From Myxococcales bacterium SG8_38 (GTDB lineage: Bacteria > Myxococcota_A > Polyangia > Polyangiales > Houyiibacteriaceae), in contig LJTN01000001.1 in NCBI GenBank assembly GCA_001303415.1, positions 28,593 to 92,592 of the forward strand: a stretch of 64,000 nucleotides of DNA. Reading direction: 5' to 3'. The position numbers and the translations under genes were made by a program. Below are positions 18,023-26,014 of the stretch, piece by piece. The notes under the pieces are model-generated. The model searched no databases. It was given only the letters and a program-made list of their open reading frames with translations, and was not told the origin of the DNA. The number at the start of each line of letters is the position of its first letter. Positions within the stretch are counted from its first letter, which is position 1.

Positions 18023-18994
18023 CTAGTATCCCACCTCGGCTTGGGACATGTAGAACTTCTGGTACCACCGACGAAGGCCGCCGATGTCGCCGTCACCATC
18101 ACAAAGAATGGGCCGAGCTCTGTACTTCTTGTTCTCCCAGATCGCGATGTCTTCTTTGAACCCGACGATGATGTTCTGCCGATAGCCTTCGATGAACGAG
18201 TCTTTCCCCTCTTTGACGTTGCTGATGTCGATCATCGCGCCGATCCGGACGTGTACCTTGTTCTCGTCGACGGGCGTATGACACAGAAGCATGATGTTCG
18301 GCAGGACGCTCTGCATCTCGGTGAGCATGTATCCAGGACCGTAATAGGTGGATTGCAGCTCGAAGGGGTCCTCGCCGCCGCCGCGCGGATACGCAACCCC
18401 CTTGACGCGCTGGATGCCGATGTGACCCTTGAACTCGTTTCCGAATTCGTTGGCCCAAGTTCCGTGCACCGGTCCGAAGTGGCCCTTGTCGGCTAGATTC
18501 TCGACGATCTCTTTGGGGTGGGTCTGAATCTCGATCAGCTCCGAGCCCCAGTCGGTCCAGCCTTCGGTCCCGTATTCGGGAATCTCGGGAATCTGCCACG
18601 TGGGCTCCTCTCCCTCGGCATGTGCGTTCCACACGAAGATGAGCCCATTTTGCTCGACGACCGGGTTATTTTCCACGCACGCGCGTGGCGGAACGCGCTT
18701 TGCATACGGAACTTCCACGCACTTGCCGGTCTCGTCGAAACGCCAGGCATGGAACGGACAGACGATGCTTTCGCCGACGACCTTGCCGCCATGCCCTAGA
18801 TGCGCGCCGAGATGCGGACAAAACGCATCGTGCACGACCGCCTTGCCGCTCTCACTGCGGTACAAGACCATCTCCCGCCCGAAGTACCTGATCGGTCGAA
18901 CGTCGCCGGGCCCAAGCTCTTTCGATACTCCGATGACGAACCAGCCTCGGGGATAGCCACGAAAAAGCTCCTCTTCCTTTTCTGCTGCTGTCAT
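18023..18994 (-). CDS. kshA: 3-ketosteroid 9-alpha-hydroxylase, Rieske oxygenase component
   Basis: Rieske non-haem iron oxygenase, 323 residues. KshA hydroxylates C9 of 3-ketosteroids, which with KstD opens ring B. The Rieske cluster ligands are Cys59 and His61 (FCPHLGAHLGHGG) and Cys79 and His82 (VCPFHAWRFD). The mononuclear iron site is Asp169, His172, His177 (LADKGHFGPVHG). The C-terminal GGLRRWYQKFYM and the VPYAKRVPPRA segment match KshA in particular. It is about 60 residues shorter than mycobacterial KshA. The ATG at 18994 has GGAGGAA upstream; the open frame extends further but overlaps fadD. The reductase KshB is not in the window. Confidence 0.85.
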   Translation of the reverse strand: MTAAEKEEELFRGYPRGWFVIGVSKELGPGDVRPIRYFGREMVLYRSESGKAVVHDAFCPHLGAHLGHGGKVVGESIVCPFHAWRFDETGKCVEVPYAKRVPPRACVENNPVVEQNGLIFVWNAHAEGEEPTWQIPEIPEYGTEGWTDWGSELIEIQTHPKEIVENLADKGHFGPVHGTWANEFGNEFKGHIGIQRVKGVAYPRGGGEDPFELQSTYYGPGYMLTEMQSVLPNIMLLCHTPVDENKVHVRIGAMIDISNVKEGKDSFIEGYRQNIIVGFKEDIAIWENKKYRARPILCDGDGDIGGLRRWYQKFYMSQAEVGY

Positions 18995-19028
18995 GGGGTT
19001 CCTCCGAGTTCGATGAACGGGCCGGCTC

Positions 19029-20633
19029 TCAAGCCACCGCTTGCGACCGGGCGATCTCCTCTGCCCACTTGTAGTCGGGTTTGCCGCTCGGCATTCGGGA
19101 GACCGTCTCGGTGATCGTAATTTGCCGCGGTATCTTGTAACCGGCGACGTGCTTGCGGCAGTGCTCTTGCACGTCTTCGAGCGAGAGCTGCTTTTGGCCG
19201 CGCGTGCTGAAAACCGCAGCCACCTTCGAGCCGAACCGCGGGTCTGGCACGCCCACCACCAACGCGTCGATGATGTCCGGGTGTGCCTTGAGGGCTTCCT
19301 CGACCTCTTCGGGGAAAACCTTCTCGCCACCGGTGTTGATGCACTTGCTTCCACGACCGAGAAACGTGATGCGCCCATCCGGCTCCACCGTGGCAAAGTC
19401 GCCGGGCACGACCCACCGCTTGCCGTCGAGCTCCTTGAATCGCTCGGCGGTCTTCTCGGGGTCCTTGTAGTAGCCGAGCGGCAACCGGCCCGAACGGGCC
19501 ACCATTCCAATCTTCCCGGAGCCCGGCTCGATGGGATTGCCCTCCTCATCCAGCACGGTGACTTCGTCGCCCATGTAGAACGAGGGCCGGCCTTCATGGC
19601 TTTCCTCGCCGGCCGCGGCGCGCCCTAGATCGCCCGATTCGCTGGTGCCAAAGCTGTTGATGATCATCACGTCGGGAAGGAGGGCTTCGATTTCCTCTTG
19701 CACGCTGGCCGACAAGATGGCTCCTGCCGATGCGATGACCGCCAGGTTCGACATGTCGTAGTCTCCTGCCTTCAACTCTTCGATGAGCGGGATCGCCATC
19801 GCGTCGCCGACCAGAGACATCGTGGAGACGTTTTCCTCGGCCACCAAGGAAAGGATGCGCTTCGGATCGAAGCTCGGTCCTGGCTGAAGGACGAGCTTGC
19901 CGCCCGTCAGATGGCAAATCCACTGTGTCCACTGCGCGGCGCCGTGGATGAACGGCGCGCAGGGAAGCATGGTCACCGTGTACCAGCCCTCACGAACCTG
20001 CTCGATCAGTTGCTCTGGAGACTCGACGGGATCGCCGCCCGGTGATCCGCCCTGCAAGCCGGTGAAGAATAGATCCTCGTGACGCCACATGACGCCCTTG
20101 GGCATCCCGGTCGTGCCGCCGGTGTAGATGATGTACAGATCATCGCCGGACCGCGGGCCGAAGCCTCGCTTCTCGGAGCCTTGCCCCAACGCGGTCTCGT
20201 ACTCGATCGCTTCCTGATTGGATGAGGTATCCGATCCATCCTCGATCACGAGCAGGGATCGAAGCGGCGGCAACCCCTGCATGGCCTCGTTGATCACCGG
20301 AATGAAGCGGCGCTGGGTGATCACACCCTTGAGATCCGCGTTCTCGATCATGTAGCGGACCTCGGGACCCACGAACCGGTAGTTCACGTTGATTCCGACG
20401 GCGCGGATCTTGAAGAGGGCGACAATGGCTTCGACGAACTCGTGCCCGTTGAAGAGGTGCAGCCCCACGTGGTCTCCGGGCCCGATGCCACGCCCTTGCA
20501 GATAGTGGGCGAGCCGGTTCGCCCGCTTGTCGAGATCGGCGTAGGAGTGATGCACGTCACCGGAAGCGAGCGCGAGGTTGTCGGGAACCGTGTCTGCTAT
20601 GGCCTCGAAGAGATCTGCGAGATTGTATTCCAT
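19029..20633 (-). CDS. fadD19: FadD19-like steroid side-chain acyl-CoA synthetase
   Basis: ATP-dependent AMP-forming acyl-CoA ligase, 534 residues. The P-loop reads YTGGTTGMPKGVMWRHED, near residue 170, and this MWRHED extension is characteristic of the FadD17/FadD19 group. The hinge/adenylate motif is GDFATVEPDGRITFLGRGSKCINTGGEKVFPEEVE and the catalytic Lys is in MPSGKPDYKWA. In rhodococci and mycobacteria FadD19 activates the C26/C27 carboxylated sterol side chain and is needed for C24-branched sterols. The neighbours Ltp3, Ltp4, DUF35 and KshA are those of the mycobacterial Rv3515c-Rv3526 region. Substrate is inferred. Confidence 0.82.
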   Translation of the reverse strand: MEYNLADLFEAIADTVPDNLALASGDVHHSYADLDKRANRLAHYLQGRGIGPGDHVGLHLFNGHEFVEAIVALFKIRAVGINVNYRFVGPEVRYMIENADLKGVITQRRFIPVINEAMQGLPPLRSLLVIEDGSDTSSNQEAIEYETALGQGSEKRGFGPRSGDDLYIIYTGGTTGMPKGVMWRHEDLFFTGLQGGSPGGDPVESPEQLIEQVREGWYTVTMLPCAPFIHGAAQWTQWICHLTGGKLVLQPGPSFDPKRILSLVAEENVSTMSLVGDAMAIPLIEELKAGDYDMSNLAVIASAGAILSASVQEEIEALLPDVMIINSFGTSESGDLGRAAAGEESHEGRPSFYMGDEVTVLDEEGNPIEPGSGKIGMVARSGRLPLGYYKDPEKTAERFKELDGKRWVVPGDFATVEPDGRITFLGRGSKCINTGGEKVFPEEVEEALKAHPDIIDALVVGVPDPRFGSKVAAVFSTRGQKQLSLEDVQEHCRKHVAGYKIPRQITITETVSRMPSGKPDYKWAEEIARSQAVA

Positions 20634-20645
20634 CGTTTCTCCTGC

Positions 20646-21794
20646 TCAGCGCTCCGAGCTCACGATCCACATCGCGAAGAACTGCGAGCCGCCTCCGTAG
20701 GCGTGACCTAGGGCGACTTTCGCGCCTTCCACTTGATGCCGACCCGCGGTCCCGCGCACCTGACGCGCGGCCTCCGCGAAACGAAGCATGCCACTGGCGC
20801 CGATCGGGTTGGTGCACATGACGCCACCGGACATGTTCCAAGGCATTTCTCCGCCGATCTTGGTCTTTCCCTCCATGGTCATCCTCCATCCTTGACCCTC
20901 TTCGGCAAAGCCCAGGTTCTCGAGCCACATGGGCTCGAACCAAGAGAACGGAACGTAGACCTCCGCGCAGTCGATCTCTTTGAGCGGGTTGGTGATGCCC
21001 GCCTGGTCGTAGACGTCCTTTGCGCACAGCTTGCCGGCGGCGGGATTGACCTGATCGCGGCCCGCGAAGAACGTACGCTCGGTACGAACGGATGTGCCCG
21101 TGATCCATGCAGGGTTCTGCACTCGGGCGGCGTGCTTGTCGTTGACCAGCACCATGGCGACGGCGCCATCGGACGAGGGACACGTCTCCGAATAGCGAAT
21201 CGGATCCCAGAGCATGGGGGATGCCTTCACTTCTTCGAGCGATTGATCGAGGTGAAGATGTGCATCCGGATTGAGGAGCCCGTGCTGGCGGTCCTTGACC
21301 GCGACCATGCAACCGGTGTCGGGATGCGCGTCCGAGCGTCGAATGTACGACCGAATCAGCGGCGCAAAGTAACCGCCCGCGCCAGCCACGAGCTGCGGCT
21401 GAAACGGGACTGCAGGCGATAGCGCCCACATGGCGTTGGACTCGCTCTGCTTTTCGAACGCGAGCGTGAGCACTTTTTCGTGCACGCCCGCCTGCACCAG
21501 GTGAGACGCCACGACGGCCGTCGAGCCGCCAACCGAGCCTGCGGTATGAACACGGAAAATGGGCTTCCCCGATGCTCCGAGGGCGTCGGAAAGCCAGAGC
21601 TCGGGCATCATGACGCCTTCGAACATGTCGGGGGCCGTACCGATGACGACGCACTCGATGTCCTTCCAGCTCATGTTCGCATCTTGCAGGGCCCGCACCG
21701 CGGCATCTCGAACCAGACCGGGAATCGACAGGTCGCGCCGACTCTCGCTGTGCTTGGTCTGGCCAATTCCGATTACGGCGCAGTGCTCAGCCAT
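20646..21794 (-). CDS. ltp3: Ltp3-like thiolase-fold aldolase (lipid-transfer protein family)
   Basis: A 382-residue thiolase-superfamily protein without the condensing Cys: the segment where thiolases have CSSG reads VHTAGSVGGSTA. The late His motif is altered to GGVMCTNPIGASG and the C-terminal loop is LGHAYGGGSQFF. This matches the SCP-x/Ltp group, whose steroid members (Ltp2) act as retro-aldolases on 17-hydroxy or 24-hydroxy side-chain CoA thioesters together with a DUF35 partner. The ATG at 21794 overlaps the ltp4 stop (TGATG), indicating a coupled complex. Assignment to Ltp3 rather than another Ltp rests on gene order. Confidence 0.75.
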   Translation of the reverse strand: MAEHCAVIGIGQTKHSESRRDLSIPGLVRDAAVRALQDANMSWKDIECVVIGTAPDMFEGVMMPELWLSDALGASGKPIFRVHTAGSVGGSTAVVASHLVQAGVHEKVLTLAFEKQSESNAMWALSPAVPFQPQLVAGAGGYFAPLIRSYIRRSDAHPDTGCMVAVKDRQHGLLNPDAHLHLDQSLEEVKASPMLWDPIRYSETCPSSDGAVAMVLVNDKHAARVQNPAWITGTSVRTERTFFAGRDQVNPAAGKLCAKDVYDQAGITNPLKEIDCAEVYVPFSWFEPMWLENLGFAEEGQGWRMTMEGKTKIGGEMPWNMSGGVMCTNPIGASGMLRFAEAARQVRGTAGRHQVEGAKVALGHAYGGGSQFFAMWIVSSER

Positions 21795-22846
21795 CACTCA
21801 CCCTCCAGAACCGCGACCAGATTGTGCTGAAGGCACGCGCCGCTCGTTGCGTGCGCGACCGCGCGGTCTGCGCTTCCCGAAAGAACGCGGCTCGCGGCTT
21901 CACCAAACCGGATCAACCCCGTGGTCATCAGCGAATTGGCTGCCAGGGCGCCGCCCGATGGATTGATCTCGGTGCCTTCCCCGAGCCCCATGGCCTCACG
22001 CAAGATGATTTCCTGATGCGCGAAAGGCGCATGAAGCTCCGCCACGTCGACCTTGCCCTTGCGGACGCCCGCCTTTTCGGCTGCGAGCTTGGCCGACGCA
22101 GACGCGGTGAGATCGCGCTGCCCGAGCGCATGCGGCTCGGTCCGATGGTCGATGCCGCGAATCCAGGCCGGTCGCTCCACCAGCTTCCGGGCGGTGTCGC
22201 CCGCAGCGAGCACCACGGCCGCCGCCGAATCGCTCAATGGCGAGCACAAGCTCTTGCGGAGCGGCGAGCTGATGTACGGCTCCGCGAGTATCGCCTCGAC
22301 GTCGAGAGGTCCTTTCACGTGAGCATTGGGGTTGCGGACGGCGTTTTGGCGATTGCGAACGGCGACTTCGGCGAAGTCGCGCTCGGTCGCCTTGCGTGCG
22401 TCGATCATCGCCCGCGCCTGAAGCGCGGCCGCGCTGATCGCATCGAGCCCGAGGGGCTGCACGTAATAGGGATCGTTTTGGACGTTCAAGACCTCCGGCA
22501 CCGGTCCGAGGGAGCAACGGCCGAAAGAAAACACCAAGGCGGTGTCGATGTCTCCATGGAGGAGCCGCACCCATGCCTCGTAGAGGGCAAAGGCGCCGTC
22601 CATCTCGACGTGGGATTCCCGAATCGGAGGCCAGGCTTTGAGGCCGTCCACGGCGGCGACGAACGAAAACGGACGGCCGGGCAGGTAGTCGGTGCTGCCC
22701 GAGCAGGTGAAGCCGATGTCGTCCTGTGTCAGCCCGATCTGCTCCATGGCCGCGGCGGTCACCGGTTGCACCAGCTCCGGCTCATCCGCGTGGATCACCT
22801 TGGATGAGGGCAGCTGCGAAAAGGAAACGATCGCGACCTCACGCAT
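21794..22846 (-). CDS. ltp4: Ltp4-like thiolase-fold aldolase
   Basis: A 350-residue thiolase-fold protein, partner of the adjoining Ltp3-like protein. The nucleophile position is not Cys (ESHVEMDGAFALYEAW), and the late region is NPSGGALAANSLMTTGLIRF with the C-terminal HATSGACLQHNLV. Both deviate from condensing thiolases, so a lyase or lipid-transfer role is likely. Its ATG at 22846 overlaps the DUF35 stop and its stop overlaps the next ATG. Three coupled genes DUF35-ltp4-ltp3 recur in actinobacterial C24-branched sterol side-chain clusters. Confidence 0.72.
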   Translation of the reverse strand: MREVAIVSFSQLPSSKVIHADEPELVQPVTAAAMEQIGLTQDDIGFTCSGSTDYLPGRPFSFVAAVDGLKAWPPIRESHVEMDGAFALYEAWVRLLHGDIDTALVFSFGRCSLGPVPEVLNVQNDPYYVQPLGLDAISAAALQARAMIDARKATERDFAEVAVRNRQNAVRNPNAHVKGPLDVEAILAEPYISSPLRKSLCSPLSDSAAAVVLAAGDTARKLVERPAWIRGIDHRTEPHALGQRDLTASASAKLAAEKAGVRKGKVDVAELHAPFAHQEIILREAMGLGEGTEINPSGGALAANSLMTTGLIRFGEAASRVLSGSADRAVAHATSGACLQHNLVAVLEGE

Positions 22847-23754
22847 CACAGGTGCTCCTCGTATTCTTCGAAGGGCACGTCCGGCTCACCCGTCGGCTCG
22901 AAATAGAGAATGTTCTCGAGCGAGGTCTGCCATTGCTCTTTTGGCTTCCACTTCGCCTTGACCCGCATGCCCATGCGAATCTCGTCGTGCGGCACACCGC
23001 TGATGAGGTGGTAGATCGGCATGTCGGCACCGTCTAGAACGATCGCCCCGAAGCAGTATGGAGGCTTGAGCTTCTGTCCCTCGAAGGGAATGCGAATGAT
23101 GGTGAACGTGGTCAGCACGCCACGATCGGCCACTTCGACGTACTCGCTCGTCGGCCTCCCGGTGACGGGATCGGCGGCACGCGGCGGCACGTACACTTTG
23201 CCTGACTCGGGGTCCTTGCCTCCGATGATCTGGCCTCGCTGCAATCCCCGCAAATACGCCGAGTAATGTTGTCCGGGGTTCACTTCGTACTCGAGATGAA
23301 CGGGGCCCGGCATGAAGGGCGACATCGGCTCGAAGCATGCGATGTCACGGATGGTGCCGCTCTTGTGCTCCGCCCAACGCAGACGCACGCGCATTCCGGT
23401 CCTCATGCGCTTGGCCTCACCCGCGTCGACCACGTGCAACATCGAATTGTCGGCTCCGTCGATTTGAATGAGCGCCCAGGCGAAGGGACGGTCCAAGGGA
23501 TGGCTCTTGCGAGGCTCCTCCACCCAAGACCAAGTCTTCACCGTGCCGGAAGGACGCAGCTGGACGAACTCGCCCGTCGTTGCCTCGCCTTGCTCGTCGT
23601 ACTCGACCGGAGGACAAAGCACGCGACCGTCGGCAGTCCTCACGCCTTCGAGCACTTCGTACCGCAGGCCCTCCAAAAAGCGGCCGACGACGGGCCCGGT
23701 GCTTCGGGTGTAGGTGTATTCGAGCACATACGGAGCCGAAAGAATCTCGCTCAT
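22846..23754 (-). CDS. Double DUF35 OB-fold protein (Rv3521-like)
   Basis: A 302-residue protein with two tandem DUF35 OB-fold modules (about residues 1-155 and 156-302), each with a basic GMRVR/KxxW segment (TGMRVRLRWAEHK and MGMRVKAKWKPKE). DUF35 proteins bind acyl-CoA and form complexes with thiolase-fold aldolases; a single protein with two copies matches mycobacterial Rv3521, about 303 residues as I recall. The zinc-finger cysteines of many DUF35 proteins are not seen. The start ATG at 23754 gives the MSEILSAPYV start; the frame extends upstream but would overlap SCP2. It probably binds the Ltp3/Ltp4 pair. Confidence 0.78.
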   Translation of the reverse strand: MSEILSAPYVLEYTYTRSTGPVVGRFLEGLRYEVLEGVRTADGRVLCPPVEYDEQGEATTGEFVQLRPSGTVKTWSWVEEPRKSHPLDRPFAWALIQIDGADNSMLHVVDAGEAKRMRTGMRVRLRWAEHKSGTIRDIACFEPMSPFMPGPVHLEYEVNPGQHYSAYLRGLQRGQIIGGKDPESGKVYVPPRAADPVTGRPTSEYVEVADRGVLTTFTIIRIPFEGQKLKPPYCFGAIVLDGADMPIYHLISGVPHDEIRMGMRVKAKWKPKEQWQTSLENILYFEPTGEPDVPFEEYEEHL

Positions 23755-23774
23755 GGTCGTTTTTCGAGCAGCGG

Positions 23775-24110
23775 TCAGCCCTGGGGAAAGAACTTCTGCA
23801 TCTTCTGGGCCAGTGCGATGTTGCCCTTCACTTTGAGCTTGCGGGTGAGGAACGCTTTGCGGCCGTCGAGGTCGCCATTCGCCATCTCGATGAACTTGCC
23901 GGCATCCATCATGATGTTGAGCGACGGCTTGTCGACGCCGCCCTTTTCGACGCCCTTGAACTGACCGTCCTCGATGGTGACGACCCATTCGCCGCCACCT
24001 TCTCCGGTGAGCGTGTATTGCAGCGTGGCGCTCACGCCCTTGGCCTGGTCGGCTACGAAGCGTTCGGCGAGGGTGTCGAAGTACTCTTGCGTGTTGGCTA
24101 CCTTGGCCAT
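23775..24110 (-). CDS. SCP2 sterol-binding domain protein
   Basis: A 111-residue single-domain sterol carrier protein 2 homologue. Typical features are DGQFKGVEKGGVDKPSLNIMMDAGKF followed by a KLKVKGNIALAQKMQKFF C-terminus. It has no signal peptide, so it is cytosolic, and probably carries or presents the sterol-CoA substrate to the enzymes encoded downstream. AGGAGGT lies five bases before the ATG at 24110 (an in-frame GTG at 24116 is less well placed). It heads the operon SCP2-DUF35-ltp4-ltp3-fadD19-kshA-kstR and a KstR-like operator sits 40 bp upstream. Confidence 0.85.
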   Translation of the reverse strand: MAKVANTQEYFDTLAERFVADQAKGVSATLQYTLTGEGGGEWVVTIEDGQFKGVEKGGVDKPSLNIMMDAGKFIEMANGDLDGRKAFLTRKLKVKGNIALAQKMQKFFPQG

Positions 24111-24150
24111 GTCCACCTCCTGGTTGCGGGTGTCAAAGGGTGATCAGAAG

Positions 24151-24164
24151 TGAAACATGTTCTA
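24151..24164. promoter_or_regulatory. KstR-like operator (SCP2-kshA-kstR operon)
   Basis: TGAAACATGTTCTA matches TnnAACnnGTTnnA. It lies 40 bp upstream of the SCP2 start, at the head of the minus-strand operon that also contains the KstR-like regulator gene, so negative autoregulation is expected. The TetR-family fatty-acid regulator PsrA binds similar GAAAC..GTTTC sequences, which is the main alternative. Confidence 0.75.
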
Positions 24165-24272
24165 TTTTGCCCGAAGCCCCGCGTCAAGCCGGCTCGCGGC
24201 AGGACCGCGCAAGCGGCGCACGACGCGCTCGGCTCGGCCGCACGCTAGTTGATCGTTCGATTCCCAATGCGC

Positions 24273-24680
24273 TTATTCGGAAGCGGAGGGGGGCGTGATC
24301 GATCCAACCACCTGTAGCCCCGCCACGCATGCTTCACCGACGCGTCGCGCCCACACGACGCGGGCGCGCTTGAAGATCTGGCGCCCGCTGTGCGTCGTGA
24401 TGCGTAGGTCGCATAGCGTTCCCGTCGAAAGCCAAGCCTCCAGCTGGAGCTGAATTCCGGTGGCGCTGACGTCGAGCGCTACGGCTTTCGCTTGCACGGG
24501 CGCGATGATCTCGATCTCGGCGTCCGAGGCCCAGCGCGGGGCGCGGCGGCGGTCGTCCTCGTGCGTCGCGTGGCGCACCTCCGAATGCTTTCGCACGGGA
24601 GGGGGTGGATTCGAACCTCGCTTTGGCTTGAAGGACATCCCAGCTGGTCGCCTCTGAGTGGAAGACCGGTGAATCTCCAT
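24273..24680 (-). CDS. PilZ-domain protein
   Basis: A 135-residue protein with a basic N-terminus followed by one PilZ domain. The c-di-GMP-binding motifs are present: the RxxxR arginines in DDRRRAPRW near residue 45 and DxSxxG in DVSATGIQLQL near residue 70. It probably binds c-di-GMP, perhaps that made by enzymes such as the diguanylate cyclase at 58759. No output domain is seen. The ATG at 24680 has GAGGG upstream. It sits between two steroid operons with no obvious functional tie. A 25-bp perfect palindrome at 24725-24749 lies 45 bp upstream of the start and may regulate it. Confidence 0.78.
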   Translation of the reverse strand: MEIHRSSTQRRPAGMSFKPKRGSNPPPPVRKHSEVRHATHEDDRRRAPRWASDAEIEIIAPVQAKAVALDVSATGIQLQLEAWLSTGTLCDLRITTHSGRQIFKRARVVWARRVGEACVAGLQVVGSITPPSASE

Positions 24681-24724
24681 GATGCCCTCGCCTGGCATGC
24701 ATGTCGACTAAGTCGTGTTCCCCG

Positions 24725-24749
24725 TGTGCGACATGTAACATGTCGCACA
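24725..24749. promoter_or_regulatory. 25-bp perfect palindrome upstream of PilZ gene
   Basis: Twelve-base arms TGTGCGACATGT and ACATGTCGCACA surround a single A. It lies 43 bp past the end of fadA6 and 45 bp before the PilZ start, both on the minus strand. No T-run follows, so a rho-independent terminator is unlikely; a dimeric regulator site for the PilZ gene, or a processing hairpin at the end of the echA20-fadA6 operon, are the two options. Confidence 0.5.
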
Positions 24750-24791
24750 GGAAACCGGGATCAAGCGGGTTTCGGGTCCCCGAACGAGGAC

Positions 24792-25946
24792 TCAGCCGAG
24801 GCGTTCGATGATGGTCACGTTGGCCTGACCGCCACCCTCGCACATCGTCTGCAGGCCATACCTGCCGCCGGTGCGCTCGAGCTCGTGCAACAAGGTGGTC
24901 ATGAGCTTGGCGCCCGTTGCCCCGAGCGGGTGACCAAGCGCGATCGCACCACCGTTGACGTTCACCTTGCTCAGATCAGCACCGAGATCCTTTGCCCACG
25001 CGAGCACCACGGGCGCAAATGCTTCGTTGATCTCGACCAGGTCGATGTCGTCCAAGGTCATTCCGGCTCTCTCCAGAGCGTAGCGAGTGGCCGGAATGGG
25101 CGCGGAGAGCATGCGGATCGGATCCTCGCCGCGAACGCTCAGATGGTGGATGCGCGCGCGCGGCGTGAGGTTGTGCTCCTTGAGGGCCTTTTCCGAAACG
25201 ATCAGCAGCGCGGCCGAGCCGTCGGAGATCTGGCTGGCGACCGCGGCGGTCAGCCGGCCCCCGTCCATCAGAACCGGCAATGCGGCCATCTTCTCGAGCG
25301 TCGTGTCCGCGCGTGGGCCCTCGTCGGCTGTCACGTCGCCAAAGGGAACGATCTCCCGATCGAACCGACCCTGCCGTTGCGCTTGGATGGCGCGACGATG
25401 GCTCTCCAGCGCGAACTTCTCGAGCTCCTCGCGCGAGAGGTCCCACTGCTTCGCGATCATCTCCGCCCCGTAGAACTGATTGACCGGCTTGTCGCCGTAG
25501 CGCTCCGTCCAACCCACCGAGCCCGAAAACGGATCGGGAATGCCGAACGCCTGCCCTGCAAGCATGGACGCGCCGATGGGAATCATGCTCATGTTCTGCA
25601 CGCCGCCAGCCACGACCACGTCCTGGGTGCCGCTCATGACGCCTTGGGCAGCAAAATGAACGGCCTGCTGAGAGGAACCGCACTGGCGGTCCACGGTCAC
25701 GCCGGGAACGTGCTCGGGATAGCCGGCCGCGAGCCAGCACGTCCGGGCGATGTCTCCGGCTTGGGTAGCAACCGAATCGACGCAACCGAACACCACGTCC
25801 TCGACGACGGCAGGGTCGATCCCGGCACGCTCGATCAAGCCTTTGATGGCGTGTGCACCGAGATCGGCGGAATGAACTTTACTCAGGCCGCCCTTCTTCT
25901 TTCCGACGGGCGAACGAACTGCTTCAACGATGTATGCTTCGGGCAT
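24792..25946 (-). CDS. fadA6: FadA6-like 3-ketoacyl-CoA thiolase
   Basis: A 384-residue condensing/thiolytic thiolase. Catalytic Cys89 is in TVDRQCGSSQQAVHFAAQ, the His motif is NGGAIALGHPLGATGAKL, and the second Cys is in QTMCEGGGQANVTIIERL. These stretches, with VVVAGGVQNMSMIPI, agree with mycobacterial FadA6 as I remember it and less well with FadA5. FadA6 is a KstR2-regulon gene of steroid C/D-ring catabolism, where it performs a late thiolysis. It is the last gene of the echA20-ipdABC-fadE-fadE operon, 68 bp after the preceding fadE. Confidence 0.82.
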   Translation of the reverse strand: MPEAYIVEAVRSPVGKKKGGLSKVHSADLGAHAIKGLIERAGIDPAVVEDVVFGCVDSVATQAGDIARTCWLAAGYPEHVPGVTVDRQCGSSQQAVHFAAQGVMSGTQDVVVAGGVQNMSMIPIGASMLAGQAFGIPDPFSGSVGWTERYGDKPVNQFYGAEMIAKQWDLSREELEKFALESHRRAIQAQRQGRFDREIVPFGDVTADEGPRADTTLEKMAALPVLMDGGRLTAAVASQISDGSAALLIVSEKALKEHNLTPRARIHHLSVRGEDPIRMLSAPIPATRYALERAGMTLDDIDLVEINEAFAPVVLAWAKDLGADLSKVNVNGGAIALGHPLGATGAKLMTTLLHELERTGGRYGLQTMCEGGGQANVTIIERLG

Positions 25947-26014
25947 CTGGACCTCGCTATGTCTGCTTCTGTAAGGGGTGTGGTCGTGACCCGCAAGGAC
26001 TCGCCTTTGCGGGC

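Noticed and set aside
18023..19597. Open frame continuing about 200 codons upstream of kshA
   Set aside because: It overlaps the end of the fadD19-like gene in another frame and the extra part has an Arg/Ser-rich shadow composition. The ATG at 18994 has a good Shine-Dalgarno and gives the Rieske family start.
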